A DNA stretch of 64,000 nucleotides from Marispirochaeta aestuarii (GTDB lineage Bacteria; Spirochaetota; Spirochaetia; JC444; Marispirochaetaceae). The DNA lies in assembly GCF_002087085.1 (NCBI RefSeq), contig NZ_MWQY01000013.1, positions 62,001 through 126,000 of the forward strand, in the 5' to 3' direction. Shown here in pieces: positions 16,582 to 25,626 of the stretch. The notes under the pieces were generated by a model that saw only the letters and a program-made list of their open reading frames with translations, did not search any database and was not told where the DNA came from. Each line of letters begins with the position of its first letter. Position 1 is the first letter of the stretch. Both the position numbers and the translations under genes were made by a program.

Positions 16582-18681
16582 TCAGAAGCTGACCCTCGTT
16601 TCGATTGAAACTGCAAAGTCCGCCTCCTTGTTTCCAGCCTCATCCTCGCTCACGAAGTTGGTCACCACTGCGGCGATCTGCAGGTTCGGGGCGAAGGAGT
16701 AGACCAATTCTCCGAAAAGGGCGGTCCGCTCGTCAAAAAGGCTGTTGCTTTCGATTCCGTCCACAAAACCGACGGTGTCCATTCCCAGGGAAGCGCTTAC
16801 CGGGATAAAGGGTATCCGGGGAACCGTCGCCATAAGGTGGAACAGGTCCGCCGTATCGTCGAATCCCTCATCGTCCCAGGCCCAGCGGTAGCCGGCTTCA
16901 AGCATCAGCAGGTTTTCAAGCTCGAATCCCGCCTGGCCATAGATCCCCCGGGTAACCTCCTGCAGTGAGGAGGAGAGGGGTATAAGCTCACCAAGGTCCC
17001 GGGCATACTGTTCCCGCTGTCTCTCGTAGGTGGGACCGTAGAAACCATGGGCAAAAAGTCCCTTGTTGTACTGGTACTCCAGGCGGTAGTTCAGTATGGA
17101 CAGATTACCGAAGATGCCGGAAGCCCAGCCGTAGTTCTGCAGCCGCTCAAGAAGATTGTCCTCGGAATCGTCATAGATAAAATCGGACTGCCATCCCGCG
17201 GAAACTGTTCCAAAGCTTCCCGTGTAATCCTCCCGGTAGTAGGGAAGCATGGTGCCGATGTCGGCAAAACCGACCAGGGAGAAGTTGTCCCGTTCCATAA
17301 GGGGGAACTCCGTATCCAGGGCGGTATGCAGAAAGAGGGGATCCCCCGCCTTGTCGTCCAGATCAGCTGCCGGGGCGATATCTGTCACCGAGGAGATGCC
17401 GAAACCCAGGGGAAGAGTCCGTCCCAGAGGGCGATAGCCGATGCGGCCTCCCATGATCTCCGGTTCTGCCAGATCGTTGAAGACCGATTCGATGGTCCAT
17501 TTATCGGCGTTGAATCCGGTGTTCAGACCAACCCTGCGAATGGCGGGAAAGTCGGTGTCATTGGCAAAACGGTTTATGATGATGCCGTGGCCGAGGGTCA
17601 CATTGTTGACGTTTCCGGCCTTCAGGAAGAAGGGGTCCCGGTTGTCGCCGTATTCAATGTAACGGATTTTCAGTACCAGGTCCTTCAGGGCGTCCCGGGC
17701 GGCATCGGCACTGTTGTCCTGGTCCGTACCGAAGGACCATTCGTAGTTGTCGTCCGGTTTGTACCAGTCTTCGGGATCGAAAAGGTCGGTATTGTAAATG
17801 ATAGGCAGGTACAGACCAAGTTTGAAATCCCCGATGTTGAATGCGGGCTGCAGAATGAATTTCGAGAAGGTGAGCCCGTCGATGGTGACCGTACCGATCT
17901 CCATTCCGAGATGCTCCGAAAGGTAGCGCATGAAGGCGCTCTCTTCGGCGGGTTCACTGATCTCCGGTTCGGGTTCGGGCTCTGCAGCAGGTTCTGAATC
18001 GCTGCCGGTCTCGACGGCGGGGGGCTGATACCCCGGTACTTCCGCCGGCACAAGGGCTTCAAACTGCAGGTCCCGGTAGAGGGCCGCGAAGTTCTCGGTG
18101 CTCAAGGCAAGGGCCTCAAAGGAAGGTGCCAGGGCGTCGGCAAACTGCCCGGCTCCCAGTCTGAGGGATTCTCCGCTTGTGAGGCTGGTATAGTCAATCT
18201 CTCCTTCAAAGACAAAGGCGCTGTCAGAGGCGGAAGGTATAACCTCGAGGCCGAAGTCGGTACCCCGGATACCCGCGACTGCCGAGGGAGTCTGGATGGA
18301 GTAGTTGTTGCGCTTGAAAAGGCCGAATTTCGCAGCGATGGCCCGCAGTTTGCCGCCGAAAAGGGTAAACTCGTTGGCGGACTGTTCATCCTTCTGCAGA
18401 CTCTCTATTACAAACTCGGTATTGCTTGAGAGGCGAATGATGGAACCATTGGGATCAAGACGGATCTCTGCGGCGGTCCGGCCGGTCTTTATCCGGTCAC
18501 CGGGCATAAGATCCATGCCGTAGAAGATTTCCTCTATGCGGTTGCCGTCTATGTCAAAGACCTGGATCTCGTACTCATCTCCGAAATATTCCAGTACCGC
18601 TGTCGGTTCCTCCGTTTCCTGGGGAAACATGACAAGAGGCAAGAGGAGCATTATTGATGCAGCAAGCAGCAGATTCTTCAT
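16582..18681 (-). CDS. FecR-domain protein fused to an outer-membrane beta-barrel
   Basis: This 699-residue protein has a signal peptide (residues 1-20). Residues 40-160 form a FecR-type domain: GDRIKTGRTAAEIRLDPNGSIIRL, NEFTLFGGKLRA, SIQTPSAVAGIRGTDF. A Pro/Glu-rich linker spans about 220-250. The remaining 440 residues are amphipathic strands with many Gly and aromatic residues, ending RVSF with a terminal Phe, as expected of an outer-membrane barrel. The barrel is clearly related to its upstream neighbour: both contain RY-G, LG-GIIINRFAN / LGNGFIMGGYAN and RPL-GT-LPL. GGAGG precedes the ATG. The function is unknown. FecR domains usually sense or bind periplasmic ligands. Confidence 0.8.
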   Translation of the reverse strand: MKNLLLAASIMLLLPLVMFPQETEEPTAVLEYFGDEYEIQVFDIDGNRIEEIFYGMDLMPGDRIKTGRTAAEIRLDPNGSIIRLSSNTEFVIESLQKDEQSANEFTLFGGKLRAIAAKFGLFKRNNYSIQTPSAVAGIRGTDFGLEVIPSASDSAFVFEGEIDYTSLTSGESLRLGAGQFADALAPSFEALALSTENFAALYRDLQFEALVPAEVPGYQPPAVETGSDSEPAAEPEPEPEISEPAEESAFMRYLSEHLGMEIGTVTIDGLTFSKFILQPAFNIGDFKLGLYLPIIYNTDLFDPEDWYKPDDNYEWSFGTDQDNSADAARDALKDLVLKIRYIEYGDNRDPFFLKAGNVNNVTLGHGIIINRFANDTDFPAIRRVGLNTGFNADKWTIESVFNDLAEPEIMGGRIGYRPLGRTLPLGFGISSVTDIAPAADLDDKAGDPLFLHTALDTEFPLMERDNFSLVGFADIGTMLPYYREDYTGSFGTVSAGWQSDFIYDDSEDNLLERLQNYGWASGIFGNLSILNYRLEYQYNKGLFAHGFYGPTYERQREQYARDLGELIPLSSSLQEVTRGIYGQAGFELENLLMLEAGYRWAWDDEGFDDTADLFHLMATVPRIPFIPVSASLGMDTVGFVDGIESNSLFDERTALFGELVYSFAPNLQIAAVVTNFVSEDEAGNKEADFAVSIETRVSF

Positions 18682-18691
18682 ACCGTCCTCC

Positions 18692-20035
18692 TTAGAACGA
18701 AAAGTCCACCGAGGTGGTCAGGGTCGCGGTGGTAATCCAGGGATCCTCTCCGGCTGCAGCCGAAAGCGGGTTGTGACGCAGGGTATATCCCAGGGTTATC
18801 AGGGCATTTCCCGTCTTGTAGTTCAGGTCCGCTCCAAGCACGGTGTTTTCCGGCCTGGAGAAGTCGTCCAGCCCCTTGATGTAACGTTTATTGTAGCTCA
18901 GGTCAAAGTAGATCCCCGGCAGAAGGCCCTCGCCGATGGAGAGGCTGGCATTGACCTGGGGGTACTCGATATCCTGGTCGGGTTCGCCGAAGCCGCCCTC
19001 CACACTGGTGAGAAAAACCACTGTATCCTGCAGGAAGGAAAAACCGAGGCTTCCGTACCATCCGGCGTAGGCTGGAATATCGATATCGCCGTTGTACACT
19101 GCGTATTTCTCTTCCCGGTAAAGATCGTACTGCCCGTCAAAGTAGACGGGAACAAAGTTCTCTCCCAGAAAACGGAGCTGGGCACCGTACAGGATGTACC
19201 GAATGAGCCGGCCGCCGGCCCCGACCATACCCCCGTAGGCCTCGTCCTGGAAAACCAGGTCCCCGAAGGCCGCGAGACTTACTGTCGGTTTGTCCAGGAT
19301 AGGCTGTCGCAGGTCCACCCCGAACATCTGTACCATGTCCGGCTCTCCGGAGATAAAATCGTATTGGGCATCGGGAATCCTGTCTGCTGCAAAGGTTGTC
19401 CCCAGCTGAAGCTCGGGAAGCAGGGGCAGGGAGGTCCCGGCCAGGGGGCGGGCGTAAATCCGGGCGCCGATTACATCCGCCAGGGCAAGGTTCCCGACGA
19501 AGGTTTCAAGCCCCACATAGGGAAAACCGAACAGCCCCCCGTCCACATCCAGGCTCAGCCCTATAATCCTGGTGTCGGGCAGAAACTGGGTATTCGCATA
19601 TCCCCCCATGATAAAGCCGTTCCCCAGAGTCCCGTCCTCGATGGAACCCAGTTTGGCGTAAAAATCGTCCCCCTTCTGTCCGTAGCGGACATAACTGAAT
19701 ATGGGCAGATATTTTTCGAGAACATTTTCATCGTCATCCAGGACCCAGTCTTCCTCCCGGATTTCGCCGCCGCTGTCGGTAAAGCGGAAATGGAGGGGAA
19801 TCCAGAGCCCAAGGCCCAGCTTGCCGTAGGAGAAATCGGGTTTCAGCACCAGACGCTGATAGGCCACAGACTCGCCGTCTTCCTGAAAACTGACCGCTCC
19901 CAGGTCGATCCCGAGGCCGAAATCAAAGGAGGGCTCCGAATCAGGAGATTCCGTTTCCTGGGCTGTCAGGAAAGTAGCGGCTCCAAAAAGTGTTATGATG
20001 GCAATTATACGTTTCAGTCTGCTGGAAATTATCAT
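18692..20035 (-). CDS. outer-membrane beta-barrel protein, paralogue of the FecR-barrel
   Basis: The 447-residue protein has a signal peptide ending near TAQETE and then a strand-rich chain ending DFSF with terminal Phe, typical of a spirochaete outer-membrane barrel. It aligns with the barrel half of the next gene through the stretch FSYVRYGQKGDDFYAKLGS, GNGFIMGGYAN, IGARIYARPLAGTSLPLLPELQLG. AAAGGAGG stands six bases before the ATG, and a good promoter lies 50 bases upstream. It is followed after ten bases by the FecR-barrel gene. It may be a porin or a structural partner; nothing in it shows substrate specificity. Confidence 0.78.
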   Translation of the reverse strand: MIISSRLKRIIAIITLFGAATFLTAQETESPDSEPSFDFGLGIDLGAVSFQEDGESVAYQRLVLKPDFSYGKLGLGLWIPLHFRFTDSGGEIREEDWVLDDDENVLEKYLPIFSYVRYGQKGDDFYAKLGSIEDGTLGNGFIMGGYANTQFLPDTRIIGLSLDVDGGLFGFPYVGLETFVGNLALADVIGARIYARPLAGTSLPLLPELQLGTTFAADRIPDAQYDFISGEPDMVQMFGVDLRQPILDKPTVSLAAFGDLVFQDEAYGGMVGAGGRLIRYILYGAQLRFLGENFVPVYFDGQYDLYREEKYAVYNGDIDIPAYAGWYGSLGFSFLQDTVVFLTSVEGGFGEPDQDIEYPQVNASLSIGEGLLPGIYFDLSYNKRYIKGLDDFSRPENTVLGADLNYKTGNALITLGYTLRHNPLSAAAGEDPWITTATLTTSVDFSF

Positions 20036-20084
20036 TCATGCCCTCCTTTAATCCGACTATCTTTGTCCGAATACTCCATTGTCT

Positions 20085-20112
20085 ATTATACTTCACTTTT
20101 GTAAAAGTACAA
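20085..20112 (-). promoter_or_regulatory. sigma-70-type promoter for the barrel operon
   Basis: On the minus strand TTGTAC (20112-20107) and a perfect TATAAT (20090-20085) are 16 bases apart. They lie in the gap between the SprA-like gene and the barrel gene and would drive 20035 to 16582, and perhaps mutL. Confidence 0.55.
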
Positions 20113-20161
20113 TTACTCCCGGAACATTCCCGGCCCCACGCAGGGCTCCTGAATCCGGAAA

Positions 20162-23100
20162 TCAGAAGCTGAATTCTCCCACAACACCCGTCTCCAGGGC
20201 ATAATAGGTCAGGTTGTCGCTGTTGCTTCCGCTGATTGGGGTATGCCTGAACCCGAAGGCCAGGTAGACCTCGATGCTGCCCTGTCCTCCGAAGGTAATG
20301 CCCGTGGCGTGTTTGATGCTCATGGTCCTTGACCAGGTTTCCCCTTCCACGGGGCTGAGTTCCCAGTCCAGCGTTTCCCGATGCCGCAGGTGTTTGTCCG
20401 CCGGGGGCATGTTGAGGCCTCCCAGGGGAAGGGAAAAATTGAAAGCCATAGCCTGAAACCAGGTTGCCTTGAGGCTTCCGCTCCAGGCCGGGCGATCATC
20501 CTCATTGGAAAAACTGAGATTATTGCTGAGGGCATACTCGGTCAGCCCCGGCCCGAAGAGCATTATCTCGTTCCGGTAGCGCCATGAAAAGTCAAGGTCG
20601 TCGTCATAGTGGGTGGAAAGCTGGAAGCTGCTGGAAAACTGGTCCGATTCGTACCAGCGGAAAAAAGGGTAGGCCCCGAGGCTGCCGAAAAGATTGATAG
20701 CCGTCATGCGGGCTGTAGTATCCGTCCCAAGAGAGCTTGTCACCGAATCATAACTGCGCTCATAGCTGCGGCTGACCTCGAAAGCCAGATAGGAGGGGAC
20801 CAGCAGATCGATGAGGCGGGAAGAAAACCGCCGTTCCAGGGATATCCCCGTTACGGGTGAGTAGTCGGCGGCATCAAAGCCTGCGGTACCGTCCCGGAAG
20901 GCTCCGAGGGCGGAATCCCGGGTGATCTCGACTACCGGAGGAGCGGAGAAAAAATAGTCCTGGTCTCCCGCCGTATCTGCCCATGACGAAGCATCTGTGG
21001 AAAACCCCTTCTCTTTTTGGGTATCTCCGGGACTGAATTCACCGCTGAAATCCCGGCGGTAATACAGGGAATAATCGAGGCTGTTGAAATTCTCGGGGAA
21101 TAGGGCTCCGCTGAAATTCAGTTCCAGCCCCATGCTGTCCAGCTCCTTGCGGGGATCTGTTCCATAACGCGAGTTCTCTGCTGAAGGAAGAATTCTTACC
21201 GAATAGTCGTCTCCCCATCGGGTTTCCATGGGAAGAAAAAGGCCGGAGGAGCGGTCCGTGGGCAAAAGCTCTTCCTGGTAGATCAGCAGCCTGGTCCCCT
21301 GGATCCATCCGTCGCCGTAGAAGGAGTGGAAATCCACCCCCGGGTCGCCAAGGGTGTTGGTAAGGTTCAGGAGGGGGCTGAAGGAAAAACCTTCGAAGGG
21401 GTTGATCTCCGCCTCTGTTTTCCATGTCTGGCTGAGGGTATCGTCATTGTAGGCGGCCCGGGAAGTAAACCCGGCGCTTGCCCCGGTAAGGTTCAGCTTC
21501 AGGCTGTTCTGTTTGGTAAAACTGAAGTCCTCCTGTACCGGATCATGGGTGTAGCTGTCTTCCATCTGAAGGGGACCGTCTTCCGGAATGGTGATGGTAT
21601 GACTTCCTGAGACCTGGGGTCCGGAGTCATCCTCCCTGATGTTGAGACTGAGGCGGGCCCGGGAATAGAGGCTGGAGAAAGCGGCCTCGTTATAGACCCG
21701 GTAGACCCGGCCGTCGGCGGGGGTAAATCCGGAAGCGAAGCCCGAAGAGGCAACCCGGGAGTTTCCGGACCAGCTGAAATTACCAAAAAGGGGAAATCCC
21801 TTTACCCTCAGAATATCTCCATCCTTTGAATAGCGGGCGGAGCTCAGGACGCCGAGATCACTGGATAGGACGGGATCGCTTATATGGAGCTCGTCGAGGA
21901 AAACAACACCGCCGCCAGCGTTCGCGATACTGAAGGTCGCCTGTCTGGCGATGATGTTTGTACTGCCCGAGACAACAGCCGAGGAGATGCTTCCTCCCTC
22001 GACGGAGACTTTGCCGCTTTTCATGTTGACACTGACTTCGCTCCAGGAAGAGGACTGTTCAATATCCGCCAGTTCCACCCGGTACTCTCCCTCATCCCCC
22101 TTCAGGGTGAGGCTCAGATCGGCTGAAATCGGGCTGTGAAGACGGTAGTAAAAGCGCAGGGTTTCGTAGGAGTCCAGGGGGACCTCCGGGACCGGGCCGA
22201 CGGCAGCTCCGTCCGTTCCAGTCCATTCCAGGCGCAGTACCTTCTGGTCCTCGTCGCCGTCATTGAAACGGTCTTCCACCAGGTCGTAGGCGGCGTACAG
22301 GGGGACAGCGGGAGCCTCAGCGGGGTCGAGGTCGTATTCCGAAACCTCCCCGGTTTCGGATGCTGAGTTGCCTGGGACAAAGGAACTTCCGTGGAAGCGA
22401 AGCTCCCCGACAAGCAGTCTGCCGCTGGTAACGGCGACTGCATCAAGAAGAATCTGTACGGCCCGGGTTGCAGCCAGCTGTGCCCGGTCGGTCCCGGAGA
22501 GGGGTATGTAGACCTCCCGCCAGGGCCCGGCCGGCAGGAGACTGACGGAGTGTTCGAGAACCTGGGTATCCGTCTCCCGGTTGAGAAGTCCGTTACCGTC
22601 GGCGTCCTCGCTCTCCTCCGTCCCGTTGCCGAACTCCCCCCGAGGACCTGCGCCTCCACCGCCAACCGAGAGGGTGTAACCCGTGGGAGCATGGGTGTAG
22701 GCAAAGCCGGAATCATAGGGACCGTTCTCTTCATCCAGGTTCCTGTCGCCGTCAAGGTCCTCCGAGACCGATCCGGCCCGGAGAGTCATGTTGACAGCGG
22801 TCTCATCTCCGATGAGCCTGTACTTGAAGGAGATGCCCGCCGCCCCCGAAAGATCCAGACTGCCCCCGGGGGCGCTTATCTGGGCTCCCACCCATTCGGT
22901 GTTGTCCAGATCGTAATCAATTACGGCGACGATGCCTTCGATGTCGTCGTCTTCCGCCTTGGCAACGGAAGGACCGATGGGATTCCCGTCGGCAAAGGCA
23001 TAGACCTGTTCTCCCGGGGGAGACCAGTCGTACTCCCGTAAAGTGCTGCCGCCGGTGGAGAGGTACTGGTAGTAGTCGGTATAGGGCATCTCTCCCAGGT

Positions 23101-24769
23101 CGGCCCGGTCGAAGGCTGTACTCGGTGCCGCGGGAAAGAGGGTGTGGCCGCTGATACCGAAATCCACGGTTCCCCGGTTCATGCCTCCCAGGCGCAGGTA
23201 GCCCCGGGTGTCGTGGGTCCCCACGGAAAGGCCGCCGTTTACGCTGATACCCCAGTCCTCTGCCTGGTAGTCCGCCCCTGCGGCAGCAAGGATGCTGCCC
23301 GGGGCCTCGGCATACTCTTCACTGTAACCCTGGGAGTCCATGTTCCAGCGGACACCGATGTCTCCCCGGAGGCTCAGCTCGGGAATGTTCTTCCAGGGCT
23401 GAAATGTATTGGTGGAGACGAAAAGCAGGTCAGCTCCGGAAGCCCCGTCGTCTGGAAGTTCATAGCTGACCTCCACGGTATCGCTTTCGAACACGGGAAA
23501 GGGAAAGTCAAGAGTGCCGTCATCCAGGCGGGTAAAACGAGTCTCGTTTCGCCCGTTGATGGTGACGCGCACCGATCCCTGTATCGCATTCCTGGGAACA
23601 CTGATGGAGGCGGTACCGATAACCCGTTCGTAGAGCAGTATGTAGGGCACCAGGGGATCGTAGCCGGCGGCTCCCGGGTAAATTTGAGGCAGCAGGCCTT
23701 CCAGAGGTTTTTTTTCGCTTGCTCCCTGCCGGAGGGTGATGATACCGGCCCCGTACTCCCCGGTAAAGACCGCCACAGCCTCGAGCTCCCCGGAGGGGCG
23801 CAGTTCCACCTTCACAGTTTTACCGGGACGCGCATTGGGGGCGGGGTAGACCGCAAGGAACTCCAGATCCGAGGGGCTTCCGTCCTCGTAGAGGAGCAGG
23901 AAGGGAATCCCCCCGACAGTCAGATCTGCAGTATAGGGTGCGGATCCTCCCTGTTCGTAGTATATCAGAACCCGCCCTGCCGGGGCCTCAGAGAGGCTCA
24001 CGAAGCCCTGCTCCGCAGAGACCGCCGCCTCAAAGTCGGAGGCCCGCGTGTAGCGTCTTCCGTCACCGTCCACGAGCTCACCGTTCCTGTCTTCCAGATA
24101 GACAGCGGCGTTTTCAATGTCCTCGTGGTTCAGCAGAAAGTAGCGGCCCCGGATAAAATCCGCCGGATTCAGATACACCTCTTCTGTCTCCGAGGTCCCT
24201 GCGTAGGTCCTGGTTACCCTGGAGGTCCGCTGGTAGCGAAGGAGGAGTTCGTGGCGGCTGCGTTCGGTCTCCAGGGTGGCAGAGGCCCCCAGGGCGCCTT
24301 CGGGGTGTTCACCCGGATCGATAAGAGGCGTCGAATCGATGGCGGTACCGGTATTTCCCAGGCGGACCCGCCGGACAAGCTCTCCCTCCCGTCCTTCGTA
24401 GCCCAGCAGGTAGGTGTTGAAGGAGGAGTCTCCGGTTATGGTGCTTTCAAAGAAATAACGCTCCATGAGCCAGAGGGAGAGGGTCAGGTCCGGCAGCTGG
24501 TTGAACATGAAGCCGGAACTGAAGCCCGGTACGGAGGGGGTCTCGGGAGATGGAGTTCCCCAGATGCCTCCGAGGCTGGTGGAGATGTTCCAGCTTCCCG
24601 CCAGAAAAAGATCGACGTCGGCATCTCCCAGACTGGTGGAAAAGAGCGCCTCCGGGGCTTCATCCTCCGGCAGCGGGACGGAGTCTTCGCCGACGGCAAC
24701 CCGGGCGGCGGCAAAGGTGAGGAGAAGTACCAGCATCAGTGTCGTCTTGCTAAGATCTATTCCCTGCAT
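20162..24769 (-). CDS. giant SprA-like outer-membrane protein
   Basis: This is a protein of about 1535 residues. The ATG at 24769 gives MQGIDLSKTTLMLVLLLTFAAA, a good signal peptide; a longer frame from a GTG at 24799 is possible. The whole chain is beta-rich and ends EFSF with C-terminal Phe. Several stretches follow the pattern of SprA, the type IX secretion translocon of Bacteroidota: the YEGREGELVRRVRLGNTG region (about 120-140), YFLLNHEDIENAAVYL (about 215), IDYDLDNTEWVGAQIS (about 615) and RAGSVSEDLDGDRN (about 665). SprA itself is about 2400 residues, so this is a shorter form. I infer a very large outer-membrane barrel with a possible translocation role. Two further barrel genes follow on the same strand. 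Confidence 0.6.
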   Translation of the reverse strand: MQGIDLSKTTLMLVLLLTFAAARVAVGEDSVPLPEDEAPEALFSTSLGDADVDLFLAGSWNISTSLGGIWGTPSPETPSVPGFSSGFMFNQLPDLTLSLWLMERYFFESTITGDSSFNTYLLGYEGREGELVRRVRLGNTGTAIDSTPLIDPGEHPEGALGASATLETERSRHELLLRYQRTSRVTRTYAGTSETEEVYLNPADFIRGRYFLLNHEDIENAAVYLEDRNGELVDGDGRRYTRASDFEAAVSAEQGFVSLSEAPAGRVLIYYEQGGSAPYTADLTVGGIPFLLLYEDGSPSDLEFLAVYPAPNARPGKTVKVELRPSGELEAVAVFTGEYGAGIITLRQGASEKKPLEGLLPQIYPGAAGYDPLVPYILLYERVIGTASISVPRNAIQGSVRVTINGRNETRFTRLDDGTLDFPFPVFESDTVEVSYELPDDGASGADLLFVSTNTFQPWKNIPELSLRGDIGVRWNMDSQGYSEEYAEAPGSILAAAGADYQAEDWGISVNGGLSVGTHDTRGYLRLGGMNRGTVDFGISGHTLFPAAPSTAFDRADLGEMPYTDYYQYLSTGGSTLREYDWSPPGEQVYAFADGNPIGPSVAKAEDDDIEGIVAVIDYDLDNTEWVGAQISAPGGSLDLSGAAGISFKYRLIGDETAVNMTLRAGSVSEDLDGDRNLDEENGPYDSGFAYTHAPTGYTLSVGGGGAGPRGEFGNGTEESEDADGNGLLNRETDTQVLEHSVSLLPAGPWREVYIPLSGTDRAQLAATRAVQILLDAVAVTSGRLLVGELRFHGSSFVPGNSASETGEVSEYDLDPAEAPAVPLYAAYDLVEDRFNDGDEDQKVLRLEWTGTDGAAVGPVPEVPLDSYETLRFYYRLHSPISADLSLTLKGDEGEYRVELADIEQSSSWSEVSVNMKSGKVSVEGGSISSAVVSGSTNIIARQATFSIANAGGGVVFLDELHISDPVLSSDLGVLSSARYSKDGDILRVKGFPLFGNFSWSGNSRVASSGFASGFTPADGRVYRVYNEAAFSSLYSRARLSLNIREDDSGPQVSGSHTITIPEDGPLQMEDSYTHDPVQEDFSFTKQNSLKLNLTGASAGFTSRAAYNDDTLSQTWKTEAEINPFEGFSFSPLLNLTNTLGDPGVDFHSFYGDGWIQGTRLLIYQEELLPTDRSSGLFLPMETRWGDDYSVRILPSAENSRYGTDPRKELDSMGLELNFSGALFPENFNSLDYSLYYRRDFSGEFSPGDTQKEKGFSTDASSWADTAGDQDYFFSAPPVVEITRDSALGAFRDGTAGFDAADYSPVTGISLERRFSSRLIDLLVPSYLAFEVSRSYERSYDSVTSSLGTDTTARMTAINLFGSLGAYPFFRWYESDQFSSSFQLSTHYDDDLDFSWRYRNEIMLFGPGLTEYALSNNLSFSNEDDRPAWSGSLKATWFQAMAFNFSLPLGGLNMPPADKHLRHRETLDWELSPVEGETWSRTMSIKHATGITFGGQGSIEVYLAFGFRHTPISGSNSDNLTYYALETGVVGEFSF

Positions 24770-24829
24770 TACTCTATAGATGCAAACAATACCACACACC
24801 GACCGTTTTGTAGAGGATTTACGAATAGA

Positions 24830-25117
24830 ATGGTAGTTTCCATGATTCAGGTGGTCTTTGAACTGCCCGAGGCGACGTCTCTGAAGGAGAAACGCCAGAC
24901 CCTGCGGTCCCTGAAGGACCGCTTAATCAGGAAGTACAAGGTTTCGGTGGCGGAGATCGATCTGCAGGATTCCCTCTCCTTCTGTCATATCGGCGCGGCC
25001 TATGTCACCAATTCCCGGGAGATCGGAGAGCGGGTGATGCAGCGGGTCGCCGATTTTGTGGAAGACACCATACCCGGGCGGGTCCATAACATCGCCGTTC
25101 ACAGCGAACGTTTTTAA
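24830..25117 (+). CDS. DUF503 (YlxP-like) family protein
   Basis: The 95-residue protein reads FELPEATSLKEKRQTLRSLKDRLIRKYKVSVAEIDLQDS, then IGAAYVTNSREIGERVMQRVADFVE, which is the DUF503 pattern (LPxxxSLKEKR, NVSVAEvd). The ATG at 24830 gives the family's usual eleven residues before LP. Many bacteria carry this gene near rbfA and infB (ylxP), but not here. It may have a role in ribosome or RNA metabolism; the function is unproven. A much longer same-frame reading begins at 23144, but that is antisense to the SprA-like gene. The end overlaps the convergent hypothetical gene by four bases. Confidence 0.82.
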   Translation: MVVSMIQVVFELPEATSLKEKRQTLRSLKDRLIRKYKVSVAEIDLQDSLSFCHIGAAYVTNSREIGERVMQRVADFVEDTIPGRVHNIAVHSERF

Positions 25118-25557
25118 ATTTCCTGGTCCTCGTTTTCGTTGTGGATGTCCACCGCCTCCTTGACCGCGCCGATGCAGAGGTTGAAGTCCTTCAGGGTCTC
25201 CTTGAGGGAGTAGAAATTGAGTCCCGCAAAGTAGATTTTCGAGAAGACTGAAAAGGAGATCTCCTCTTCCTTGCTGATATTGATATAGCATCCGAATTCG
25301 TAGCAGATTTTCAGCATCTCCACCAGGCGGCGCTGAAGGAATTCCGAGGTTTCCGGAGGAAAAGCGAAGGTGTAGGCTATCTCGAGGAACTTGTTGTCCA
25401 TGTCGATGTAGAACTCTCCGGCGGCTCCGTCACCTCCCTCGAATCCGGCGATGTAGGAGGCCTCGTCCCCGGAGTTATCGAAGACTTCGTAGCCCAGTTC
25501 CTTGAATAGTACGTTTACCCGTTGAATCCGTTCGCGCATAAGTTTAGAGTATTTCAT
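25114..25557 (-). CDS. conserved hypothetical protein, possibly YbjN-like
   Basis: This 147-residue acidic, soluble protein has no signal or membrane segment. It starts MKYSKLMRERIQRVNVLFKELGYEVFDN and has an alternating strand and helix pattern (GEFYIDMDNKFLEIAYTFAFPPETSEFLQRRLVEMLKICYEFGCYINIS). The order resembles the YbjN/type III chaperone-like fold, but I do not recognise a specific signature. The gene lies between a DUF503 gene (convergent, overlapping by four bases) and an HD phosphohydrolase gene upstream on the same strand, 69 bases away. Confidence 0.55.
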   Translation of the reverse strand: MKYSKLMRERIQRVNVLFKELGYEVFDNSGDEASYIAGFEGGDGAAGEFYIDMDNKFLEIAYTFAFPPETSEFLQRRLVEMLKICYEFGCYINISKEEEISFSVFSKIYFAGLNFYSLKETLKDFNLCIGAVKEAVDIHNENEDQEI

Positions 25558-25626
25558 GGCTGTCTCTCATTGGGGCTACTGTAGTATCTTTTGGTCCCTT
25601 CTTCAAGGCGAGTCCCTGATCGCTTG

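Noticed and set aside
18536-20104. A 522-codon plus-strand frame opposite the barrel gene
   Set aside because: It reads antisense to a protein with a signal peptide, barrel features and its own promoter.
23144-24829. A long open frame of some 560 codons on the plus strand leading into the DUF503 gene
   Set aside because: It is antisense to the SprA-like gene, has no recognisable domain, and only its last 95 codons (24830-25117) form a known family.
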